Assembly (NCBI RefSeq): GCF_017356035.1
Contig: NZ_JAFIQX010000003.1
Location: forward strand, 660,653-724,652
Reading direction: 5' to 3'
DNA length: 64,000 nt
Source of the DNA: Longitalea luteola
GTDB lineage: Bacteria; Bacteroidota; Bacteroidia; Chitinophagales; Chitinophagaceae
In this document: positions 7,564-15,271 of the stretch, one piece after another
Numbering within the stretch: position 1 is the first letter of the stretch
Layout: the number at the start of each line of letters is the position of its first letter
The notes under the pieces: model-generated
What the model was told of the DNA's origin: nothing
The model's input: the letters and a program-made list of their open reading frames with translations, nothing else
Database searches by the model: none
Program-made: the position numbers and the translations under genes

Positions 7564-9483
7564 ATGATAACCACAGCATTAAAAAAACGAACAGTAAGTT
7601 TTGAAAAGATCCAGGTAGAACAATATGCAACCGCAGCGGAAGCATCTGTACAGGTAGCGCAGGAAATAGCGGCGCTCATCAGGGAGAAACAGGCCAAAGG
7701 TCAGCGTGCCGTATTGGGATTGGCAACCGGTTCTACCCCAAAAAAAGTATATAAAGAACTGATCCGTTTACACCGCGAGGAAGGTTTGAGTTTTCACAAC
7801 GTCATTGCCTTTAACCTCGATGAGTATTATCCCATGCAGCCAACCGCCTGGCAAAGCTATAAGCGGTTCATGAAAGAAAATTTATTCGATCATATAGACA
7901 TCGATCAGCAGGATTGCCATATTCCTGATGGCAGCCTGCCGCAGGAACTGGTAAAAGCTTATTGTGAACAATATGAAAGAAGGATAGAGGAAGCCGGTGG
8001 TATCGATTTTCAGTTGCTGGGCATTGGCCGTAACGGGCATATCGGTTTCAATGAACCCGGTTCGCACAACAGTTCTGTTACCCGGCTGATAACCCTTGAT
8101 ATCAGTACCCGGCTCGATGCAGCACCAGAATTTGGCGGCACTATCAATGTGCCTAAAAAAGCCATTACCATGGGCGTCAGCACCATCCTGAAAGCCCGCA
8201 GGATCGTTTTGCTGGCCTGGGGTGAAACGAAAGCCGGTATCATACAACAGTCGGTTGAAGGTCCCGTCACCGAGCTGGTGCCGGCGTCCTATCTGCAGGC
8301 ACATCCCAACGTGAAATTCGTATTAGACGATGCCTGCGCCCTGGAGTTGACCCGCAACAAAGCGCCTTGGTTAACTGATAATGTGGTGTGGGACCGGGGC
8401 ATGATCAAAAAAGCAGTGACCCACCTGGCGCTCACAGTGAACAAACCGATCCTGAAACTCACGAATAACGACTATAACGAAAATGGATTGAGCGAACTGC
8501 TGGCTTTATACGGACAGGCATACGATATCAATATAGATGTCTTCAACTGGCTGCAGCATACCATTACCGGCTGGCCGGGTGGTAAACCCAATGCCGATGA
8601 TACGAATCGTCCTGAGCGCGCTCTACCACATAAAAAGCGAATATTGTTATTCAGTCCGCACCCCGATGATGATATTATTTCCATGGGCGGAACTTTTCAG
8701 CGCCTGGTCGATCAGGGACATGAAGTGCATGTAGCTTACCAAACATCCGGAAACATTGCGGTGGCCGATGATGAGGCCTTTCGCTTTATGCAGTTTGTGA
8801 CCGATTTCAACCAGCAATTCGGCGTTGCCAATAAAGAAAGCGTGGCGTTGTATGAAAAAGCAGCCCGTTTTCTGAGATCAAAAGCAAAAGGCGAGAAGGA
8901 TATTGATGAGCTGCGTTACGTAAAAGGACTCATTCGCCGGGGCGAAGCGCTGAATACGTGCCGTTATACCGGTGTGCCCGATGATCAGGTACATTTTCTG
9001 AATATGCCCTTTTATGAAACCGGACTGGTAGAAAAGAAACCGTTGAGTGAGGAAGATTACGTTATAATAATGGAACTGATAGAAAGAGTGCAGCCGCACC
9101 AGGTATATGCTGCCGGTGACCTGGCCGATCCGCATGGTACGCACAAGGTTTGCCTCGATGCCATACTGGAAGCCATGAAACGGTTAAAGCATAAATCTTA
9201 TATGAAAGATTGCTGGCTGTGGTTGTACAAAGGCGCCTGGGCTGAATGGGATATTCACCAGATTGAAATGGCCGTGCCTCTGAGCCCAGACCAGGTATTG
9301 AAAAAGCGGGGCGGTATATTTAAACACCAGTCGCAAAAAGATGGGGTGGTGTTCCAGGGCAGCGACAGCCGGGAATTCTGGCAGCGCGCCGAGGAACGTA
9401 ATAAGGCCACTGCTGGCTTGTATAATCAGTTAGGGTTGGCAGAGTATGCGGCTATGGAAGCATTTGTACGCTGGGAATATTAG
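7564..9483 (+). CDS. nagB: Glucosamine-6-phosphate deaminase fused to a PIG-L/LmbE-type deacetylase domain
   Basis: 639 residues, two domains. Residues about 15-280 are NagB: LGLATGSTPKKVY (phosphate loop), FNLDEYYPM with Asp near 86, and GIGRNGHIGFNEPG near 153-166. This half converts glucosamine-6-phosphate to fructose-6-phosphate and ammonia. A linker follows, and residues about 358-610 form a PIG-L/LmbE zinc deacetylase domain with the metal motif SPHPDDD near 366 and a distal ADPHGTHK. NagB-PIG-L fusions of about 640 residues are usual in Bacteroidota. The second domain could deacetylate an N-acetyl sugar so that both NagA- and NagB-like steps sit on one chain; that coupling is inference. 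Cytoplasmic. No separate nagA is in the window. A strong terminator follows. Confidence 0.92.
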   Translation: MITTALKKRTVSFEKIQVEQYATAAEASVQVAQEIAALIREKQAKGQRAVLGLATGSTPKKVYKELIRLHREEGLSFHNVIAFNLDEYYPMQPTAWQSYKRFMKENLFDHIDIDQQDCHIPDGSLPQELVKAYCEQYERRIEEAGGIDFQLLGIGRNGHIGFNEPGSHNSSVTRLITLDISTRLDAAPEFGGTINVPKKAITMGVSTILKARRIVLLAWGETKAGIIQQSVEGPVTELVPASYLQAHPNVKFVLDDACALELTRNKAPWLTDNVVWDRGMIKKAVTHLALTVNKPILKLTNNDYNENGLSELLALYGQAYDINIDVFNWLQHTITGWPGGKPNADDTNRPERALPHKKRILLFSPHPDDDIISMGGTFQRLVDQGHEVHVAYQTSGNIAVADDEAFRFMQFVTDFNQQFGVANKESVALYEKAARFLRSKAKGEKDIDELRYVKGLIRRGEALNTCRYTGVPDDQVHFLNMPFYETGLVEKKPLSEEDYVIIMELIERVQPHQVYAAGDLADPHGTHKVCLDAILEAMKRLKHKSYMKDCWLWLYKGAWAEWDIHQIEMAVPLSPDQVLKKRGGIFKHQSQKDGVVFQGSDSREFWQRAEERNKATAGLYNQLGLAEYAAMEAFVRWEY

Positions 9484-9501
9484 TGTTCTATAAATGCAAC
9501 G

Positions 9502-9536
9502 GGTGGGTGCTCTTGTAAAGGGCGCTCACCTTTTTT
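9502..9536 (+). terminator. Rho-independent terminator after nagB
   Basis: GGTGGGTGCTC (9502-9512) pairs with GGGCGCTCACC (9520-9530), 11 bp including G-U pairs, loop TTGTAAA, followed by six T. It closes the amino-sugar operon and lies upstream of the cupin start, which shows the cupin cannot begin at the upstream in-frame codon. Confidence 0.85.
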
Positions 9537-9574
9537 ATTGTAAAGGATATCCTTATTTTAGCTGCATAAAAAAG

Positions 9575-9919
9575 ATGACTATGATCCAAAGCAGCGAGTT
9601 CCAGTTTGAGCAGGATATCCCCTGGGAAGATGTAGGTGGTGGCATTCAACGGCAGATCTATGGTTATGATGACCGCGTAATGCTGGTGAAGGCCAAATTT
9701 GAGAAGGGCGGTATCGGAGCGCTGCATCAGCACCCGCATTCACAGGCAACCTATGTAGAAAGCGGTGTATTTGAAATGACCATTGGTAATGAGAAAAAGA
9801 TCATTCGCAAGGGCGATGGTTATTACGTACCGCCAAATATCATTCATGGCTGTGTGTGCCTCGAAGCAGGTATGCTCGTGGATGTGTTTTCCCCGCACCG
9901 GGAAGACTTTCTGAAATAG
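9575..9919 (+). CDS. Small cupin-domain protein
   Basis: 114 residues from ATG 9575 (a second ATG at 9581). Cupin motif 1 is visible as ALHQHPHSQATYVESGVFEM and motif 2 as KGDGYYVPPNIIHGC, with the expected His/Glu metal ligands. The frame is open further upstream, but that part is crossed by the nagB terminator, so the later start is right. A possible promoter element TATTTTAG lies at 9554-9561. Single-domain cupins of this kind bind sugars or small metabolites, or act as quercetinase/ectoine-like or sensory proteins; the exact role is unknown. Proximity to the amino-sugar genes suggests a sugar-binding or accessory function. Confidence 0.8.
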   Translation: MTMIQSSEFQFEQDIPWEDVGGGIQRQIYGYDDRVMLVKAKFEKGGIGALHQHPHSQATYVESGVFEMTIGNEKKIIRKGDGYYVPPNIIHGCVCLEAGMLVDVFSPHREDFLK

Positions 9920-9993
9920 TAATAGCCGGCTGTTTGCCGCAGCTCCTGCTGTATTTTACAAGCTTACAATATCTTCATCATAAGATAACACTG

Positions 9994-10238
9994 CTATTTT
10001 TTTCTTACAGATATTTTTACAGGTATGCCCCTGCCATCAGTAATATAAAAATTAACGTTGGCGGCACTGGTGGTAATTACCCGAACACCCGTATTATAGA
10101 ATGGCCTTGCCTTTAAACGGGTAACAGGCACTGCAATGAACGCATAGTTCCTGGTTGTAAGGAACAGGATAACGTGTATCCGTATTATACGATCGAACAT
10201 CAAAGAAACTGGTTACGGGTTTTATTCGGAAATCTCAT
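9994..10238 (-). pseudogene. Frameshifted 3' remnant of an unidentified protein gene
   Basis: On the minus strand the frame ending at 9994 reads naturally at its end (NTGVRVITTSAANVNFYITD, then PVKISVRKK, stop). Further upstream the better protein-like text moves to another frame (KPVTSFFDVRSYNTDTRYPV, followed by PYNQE). Joining the two by a frameshift near 10120 gives one continuous C-terminal domain of about 75 residues. No start codon or upstream part remains, because the susC leader begins there. It looks like a decayed gene; the family is not recognised. Confidence 0.4.
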
Positions 10239-10257
10239 TCATTAAATATTAAGTAAA

Positions 10258-13200
10258 ATGACACAACGCTACAACGTAGTGAAAGGGTGTGCCATGCCCT
10301 TTACAAAAGGCCGGTTGATAGTAAGCTGGTTATTGCCGGTGCTTTTACATGTCTTGCTGGTTTTGCCCGTACTCGCGCAGAACGCGAACCCGGCGATCAA
10401 AGGGGTGGTAGAGAATGAAAAGGGCGAACCCCTTGAAGGAGTGACCATCGACATGAAGAATGAGGCAGGCGATCTCAAGCGCTCCGCCGTAACTACAAAA
10501 AAAGGGGCATTTACATTCGATAATCCCGGCGTTAAAGGCACTTATATTTTTACCATTTCGCATATCGGGTATGTAACGCAGGTGGTGCGCAAAGAAAATT
10601 TTGATCCGCAAAAAGAAGAAACGATCTCCATTGTGTTGAAAGCAAATGCTGCGGATCTTGAAGTGGTCGTGGTGAGCTATGGTAAACAACGTAAGCAGGA
10701 AGTGACTGGTTCTATCGTACAACAGAATGCGGCTGAATTGCAGGATATGCCGGTAGGACAGTTTGCCCAACAACTGCAGGGAAAAGTAGCAGGCGTACAG
10801 GTGGGCCAGAACAGTGGAACACCCGGCCGTGGTATGGAATTCCGCATTCGCGGCGCTGCTTCTTTTGCTTCAGATAACCAACCATTATTTGTAGTGGATG
10901 GAATTCCCATCACCGGTAGTATCAATAATATCAATCCCTCGGAAATAGAGAGCTTTACCATCCTGAAAGACGCTGCTGCCAGCTCCTTATATGGTTCCAG
11001 GGCAGCCAATGGCGTAGTGCTGATCACTACCAAACATGCTAAAGCCGGTGATGCCAAAGTGGAGTTCAACACATTTTACGGCAGCCAGGTGATCCCTAAA
11101 AAAGGGAGGCCCGATATGATGACCGCCCGCGAATTTGCCGAGTTTCAGAATGAATATTATGAAGACCGGGTAAAATATGAAGGATTTACCGGTACGTTGA
11201 ATCCTGTATACCAGAACCCCGAGCGGTATGGCGATGGTACCAACTGGTTTGATGTATTAACGCGTAATGCGCCAATTCAAAACTATGATCTCACTGTTTC
11301 TTCCGCTACCGGCAGATCTTCTTCTACAGTGATGGCCGGTTACCAGGACCAGCAGGGCGTGATCCTGAACACAGGTACCAAATTATTCTCCTTGCGCTAT
11401 AACCAGGACTTTACCCTGGTGAATAATAAATTGAAAATTGGATTTGGCATAGCGCCCAGCTATCGTTTAGATCACAATAACCGCCTGGGAACAGAAGGTG
11501 TTAACAACCTGATTGAAAAGATCGTAGAGGCCAGTCCGTTAATAGCTCCCGTAGACAGTAACGGCAATATGCCGCTTTATGTACATTCACCCGGGATGGT
11601 CGCGAATGTAAACCCCTATGCGCAATTCACGCAAATAAAGGATGATTACAAAACGACCAGGATCCTGGGAAATGCGTATGTGAATTATGAGTTATTGAAG
11701 GGCCTGAGCATAAAGGGTTACCTGGCAGTGGACAAAGGCGCAGAAACCCGCAGCCGTTATTCGCCTGCCAGCATTTCCACAACGAATATTGCCACCGGTA
11801 CCAGCAGTTCCGTTGACAATTATTCCTGGACCACCGAGGCCACCCTCAACTATTCAAAAACATTATTTAACGATCATCATATCGAGTTGCTGGCCGGTTA
11901 TTCAGCGCAGCAGTTTGAACAGGAGAGCAATGCAATAAACGGTACCAATTTTCCCAGTGATGATGTGCAGTTCCTGAGTGCAGCCACTTCCATCACCTCC
12001 GGCGCCAGTAACGCTACGGCTTATTCACTCGTTTCTACAATCGGAAGGTTGAATTATAATTTTAGGGGTAAATACCTGCTGTCAGGAGCTATACGTCGCG
12101 ATGGTTCTTCGCGCTTTGGTGTTAATACTAAATACGGTAATTTTCCTTCCATCTCGGCCGGCTGGGTTATCAGCAATGAGAACTTCATGGAAAGGTTCCG
12201 TACCTTCAGCTTTCTAAAATTGCGCGCCAGCTACGGTATCACCGGAAACAATAATATCGGTAATTATACCAGTATTCCTCAGGTAGCCTATAGTAATTAT
12301 GTATTTAATGGCGCCCTGGTATCAGGAGCCACCATTGCTACCCTGCAAAACCCCGGCCTTCAATGGGAGCGTAACAAACAATTCGACATAGGTGTTGATC
12401 TTACTCTTTTCAATAACCGCCTTTCGTTCACCTACGACTATTATCACAAATTATCCGATGGGCTGATCCAGGACAGGCCCATTCCCCGCGCATCTGGTTA
12501 TACCAGTGTTTCTTCCAATGTGGGCATCCTGGAATTCTGGGGGCACGAGTTCACGCTGAGTGGCGCGATCCTTACCGGTAAGGTGACCTGGAACGCTTCT
12601 GTTAATATGACGTTCGACCGCAACAAGATAAAAAAACTGTTGGCCCCCGGTTTCATCCGCCGGAACAATACCATTACTTCCGATTACTACAGGAACCAGG
12701 AGGGACATGCGCTGGGTGAATTTTACGGATTTGTTTTTGATGGCTTGTATAAAGATGCAGAGGACCTGGCCAATTCACCTAAATACGGTTCTGCCTCCGA
12801 CGTAGGTACCATCAAAATGAAAGACGTAACGCCCGATAAAGTGATCAATGAAAGCGACCGTACTTTTATCGGCAACCCCAATCCCGATTTTCTTTTTGGT
12901 ACCAGTCATCAGTTAAGCTATAAGAATTTTGATCTGTCGATAACAGTAGCAGGCTCCTATGGCGGTAAGATCCTGAATCCTTCCAAATGGGCTTATCTCA
13001 CGAACCTCGATGGCGCCCGTGGTTTGTTGGCTGCCGTAAAGGATCGCTGGCGGTCACCCGAGAATCCCGGGTCAGGCGTATATCCCAGGACAAAGACCGG
13101 TACAACAGCTATAGGCCGTTCGGTGAACAGCCAGTGGGTTGAAGACGGTTCGTATTTAGCGGTAAAGAATATTGCGCTCGGCTATTCCATACCGCTGAAG

Positions 13201-13389
13201 GGAAATACGGCATTCAAAAGCCTTCGCGTATTTGGTTCCATCCAAAACGCTTTGATCCTGACAAAATACTCTGGTATCAATCCGGAGATCAGTCTCAACG
13301 GATTGAATGGCTACGGTATAGGTATCGATGAGAATGCCTATCCGGTTCCGAGAGTCTTTGCGATCGGTTTATCAACAAGCTTTAAATAA
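10258..13389 (+). CDS. SusC/RagA-family TonB-linked outer-membrane protein
   Basis: 1043 residues. After the signal peptide (LLPVLLHVLLVLPVLAQ) come a carboxypeptidase-D-like regulatory domain (IKGVVENEKGEPLEGVTIDM, residues about 45-125), a TonB-box-like segment (LEVVVVSYGKQ), a plug domain with PLFVVDGIPI and LKDAAASSLYGSRAANGVVL, and a long beta-barrel. The C-terminus (VFAIGLSTSFK) is a typical last strand. Initiation may be at ATG 10258 or 10294 (MPFTKGR); the second gives a more usual signal peptide. SusC imports oligosaccharides or peptides through the outer membrane with its SusD lid, encoded next. No SusR-like regulator, hybrid two-component system or anti-sigma factor adjoins it. Confidence 0.93.
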   Translation: MTQRYNVVKGCAMPFTKGRLIVSWLLPVLLHVLLVLPVLAQNANPAIKGVVENEKGEPLEGVTIDMKNEAGDLKRSAVTTKKGAFTFDNPGVKGTYIFTISHIGYVTQVVRKENFDPQKEETISIVLKANAADLEVVVVSYGKQRKQEVTGSIVQQNAAELQDMPVGQFAQQLQGKVAGVQVGQNSGTPGRGMEFRIRGAASFASDNQPLFVVDGIPITGSINNINPSEIESFTILKDAAASSLYGSRAANGVVLITTKHAKAGDAKVEFNTFYGSQVIPKKGRPDMMTAREFAEFQNEYYEDRVKYEGFTGTLNPVYQNPERYGDGTNWFDVLTRNAPIQNYDLTVSSATGRSSSTVMAGYQDQQGVILNTGTKLFSLRYNQDFTLVNNKLKIGFGIAPSYRLDHNNRLGTEGVNNLIEKIVEASPLIAPVDSNGNMPLYVHSPGMVANVNPYAQFTQIKDDYKTTRILGNAYVNYELLKGLSIKGYLAVDKGAETRSRYSPASISTTNIATGTSSSVDNYSWTTEATLNYSKTLFNDHHIELLAGYSAQQFEQESNAINGTNFPSDDVQFLSAATSITSGASNATAYSLVSTIGRLNYNFRGKYLLSGAIRRDGSSRFGVNTKYGNFPSISAGWVISNENFMERFRTFSFLKLRASYGITGNNNIGNYTSIPQVAYSNYVFNGALVSGATIATLQNPGLQWERNKQFDIGVDLTLFNNRLSFTYDYYHKLSDGLIQDRPIPRASGYTSVSSNVGILEFWGHEFTLSGAILTGKVTWNASVNMTFDRNKIKKLLAPGFIRRNNTITSDYYRNQEGHALGEFYGFVFDGLYKDAEDLANSPKYGSASDVGTIKMKDVTPDKVINESDRTFIGNPNPDFLFGTSHQLSYKNFDLSITVAGSYGGKILNPSKWAYLTNLDGARGLLAAVKDRWRSPENPGSGVYPRTKTGTTAIGRSVNSQWVEDGSYLAVKNIALGYSIPLKGNTAFKSLRVFGSIQNALILTKYSGINPEISLNGLNGYGIGIDENAYPVPRVFAIGLSTSFK

Positions 13390-13397
13390 TCTAGAAA

Positions 13398-13439
13398 GTG
13401 TGCCCCGCTTTTTCAATACACCGGGGAAGTGTGGCACAC
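13398..13439 (+). other. Inverted repeat in the susC-susD spacer
   Basis: GTGTGCC (13398-13404) pairs with GGCACAC (13433-13439), and the overlapping CCCCG/CGGGG can form an inner alternative stem. No T-run. In susCD operons a hairpin at this position could act as a processing or stability element that keeps susD mRNA more abundant; that role is inference. Confidence 0.5.
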
Positions 13440-13483
13440 CTTGATCTCTGAATAATTCATCCTGGTCACTATAAAACAGAATT

Positions 13484-15040
13484 ATGAACAAGATATTTAT
13501 GATAGCGGTACTGGCCCTGACCGTTATATCCTGTAAAAAAGATTTTATCGAGCTGGCGCCCGAAGATCAGATCGGCGAGCCTAATTTCTATAAAACGGAA
13601 GCGCAATTCAGGATGGCGCTGACGGCCGCTTATACGCCCCTGCGCGACCTTTTTGAAAATGATTTCTATACTAATGAAATGAGATCAGATAATACGCATT
13701 ATGAGTATTACCAGATCAACCGGGGTACCGCCTATACCATGCGCGAGAATATTGCTGATTTCACCGACGACCCTTCCAACAGCTATAGCAATGCCGTGTA
13801 TTTTCATTGCTTCAAAGGCATTTCCCGGGCAAATATCATTCTGGACCGCATTGATGGCGGCACACTCAGTGATGCAGCAAAAAATGACATTGTAGGCCAG
13901 GCAAAATTCCTGCGGGCCTTCAACTTCTTTAAACTGGTACGATACTTCGGCGGCGTGCCCCTGTTTATACATGAGGTTACAGAAGCGGAACAGTCTTTCC
14001 TGCCGCGTTCTTCTGCAGCAGAAGTATATGCGCAGATCATCGATGACGCAAAAGACGCTATTGCCCGACTGAGCAATCCGGTTTTTGTATCCGGTAAACA
14101 ATCAGGCCAGGCTACCAAAGGGGCGGCCACTATGTTGCTGGCGGAAGTGTATATGACGCAGCAGCATTATGCGGAAGCGGAAACCTTGCTTAATTCCCTG
14201 GCCGGAATGGGCTACGATCTGCTGCCCAAATACGCCGATGTATTTTCAACGAACAATAAGAACAGCAGGGAATCCATCTTTGAGATACAATACCTGGAAG
14301 GTTTGCAGGGTGGACAGCAAAGTAATTTCATTTACCTGTTCCTGCCCCGCTCGCAGAATACTACTTTAATAACCGGCGTTAAGACCGATAACAGTGGTAT
14401 CGGTGGCTGGAATACGCCTACCAAAGATCTCATCGACGCCTATGAACCTGGTGATACCCTTCGCAAAGATGCTTCCATAGCAATGGCAGAGGGAACTTAT
14501 AATGCAAGTAACCTGTTCACATTTACTGCTAACAAAAGCATCCTGAATTATAAACCGGCAGCCGGCAGGGTAGGCGTACCATACATTAAGAAGTACCTGA
14601 ACCTGCATACGAATCCTAACAATACCAATGATAACTGGCCGGTATACCGCTATGCCGATGCCCTGTTGTTGCTGGCCGAAGCAAGAAATTTGCAGGGAAA
14701 ACCCGCTGAAGCACTGGCGCCGCTGAATAAAGTGCGCGCCCGGGGCTTCGGCAATGCTACCCATAATATAACAACGACCGATCAAACCGCATTGACCGAC
14801 ATCATTGCACATGAAAGAAGGATAGAGCTGGCATTTGAAAATCACCGCTGGCACGACCTGGTACGTACCGGCAAGGCGGTAGAAGTGATGAATGCGCATG
14901 GTGCCCAACTGAAGCAATTGTACACTTACTTACCGGCGTCTTCCTACCAGGTAGATCAGAACCGGTTGCTTTATCCCATTCCGCAATCGGAAAGAGAATT
15001 GAATATTGATCTTACGCAAAATACCGGATATCCGCAGTAA
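13484..15040 (+). CDS. SusD/RagB-family outer-membrane lipoprotein
   Basis: 518 residues with a lipoprotein signal peptide whose lipobox ends in VISC, so Cys17 is lipidated. The sequence has the SusD pattern: N-terminal FIELAPEDQIGEPNFYKTEA, the FLRAFNFFKLVRYFGGVPL helix (TPR-like scaffold, about residues 140-165), and C-terminal RRIELAFENHRWHDLVRTGK followed by LYPIPQSERELNI. It forms the substrate-capturing lid on SusC at the cell surface. No dedicated surface glycanase follows, so the substrate cannot be named from this locus; the amino-sugar genes upstream end at a terminator and may not belong to the same unit. Confidence 0.93.
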   Translation: MNKIFMIAVLALTVISCKKDFIELAPEDQIGEPNFYKTEAQFRMALTAAYTPLRDLFENDFYTNEMRSDNTHYEYYQINRGTAYTMRENIADFTDDPSNSYSNAVYFHCFKGISRANIILDRIDGGTLSDAAKNDIVGQAKFLRAFNFFKLVRYFGGVPLFIHEVTEAEQSFLPRSSAAEVYAQIIDDAKDAIARLSNPVFVSGKQSGQATKGAATMLLAEVYMTQQHYAEAETLLNSLAGMGYDLLPKYADVFSTNNKNSRESIFEIQYLEGLQGGQQSNFIYLFLPRSQNTTLITGVKTDNSGIGGWNTPTKDLIDAYEPGDTLRKDASIAMAEGTYNASNLFTFTANKSILNYKPAAGRVGVPYIKKYLNLHTNPNNTNDNWPVYRYADALLLLAEARNLQGKPAEALAPLNKVRARGFGNATHNITTTDQTALTDIIAHERRIELAFENHRWHDLVRTGKAVEVMNAHGAQLKQLYTYLPASSYQVDQNRLLYPIPQSERELNIDLTQNTGYPQ

Positions 15041-15044
15041 GAAG

Positions 15045-15150
15045 AACGAAGTCGGAAGTCGGAGTGACAGAAGTCGGAAGTAAAAGAATAAAGAGGTAAG
15101 AAGTTTAGGATTGTTCATACATCCTGCTTCTTACCTCTTACTTCTTATAT
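15045..15150 (+). terminator. Long hairpin after susD embedded in a GAAGTCGGAAG word-mosaic
   Basis: AAGAGGTAAGAAG (15091-15103) is perfectly complementary to CTTCTTACCTCTT (15127-15139), 13 bp, with an inner AGGAT/ATCCT helix (15107-15111 with 15121-15125). It is the only strong stop candidate after susD, although no T-run follows. The left flank (15045-15090) is made of GAAGTCGGAAG repeats like those at 5430-5535. Confidence 0.6.
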
Positions 15151-15218
15151 CTGTAAACTGTGGATTTTTCCTTTTATACAGGGAAAAAAAGTGTACCAAC
15201 AAACAGGCAGGAATCCCC

Positions 15219-15226
15219 TATATTTG
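15219..15226 (+). promoter_or_regulatory. Bacteroidota -7 element TATATTTG
   Basis: Exact match to TAnnTTTG, 46 bases upstream of the TonB receptor start. No clear -33 TTTG is seen at the usual distance. Confidence 0.55.
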
Positions 15227-15271
15227 TAGCGTTGTATATTCAAAGAAATAACGATTCAACTGCTTACAGGT

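Noticed and set aside
10204..10257. Promoter for susC
   Set aside because: No TAnnTTTG match with acceptable spacing; AT-rich only.
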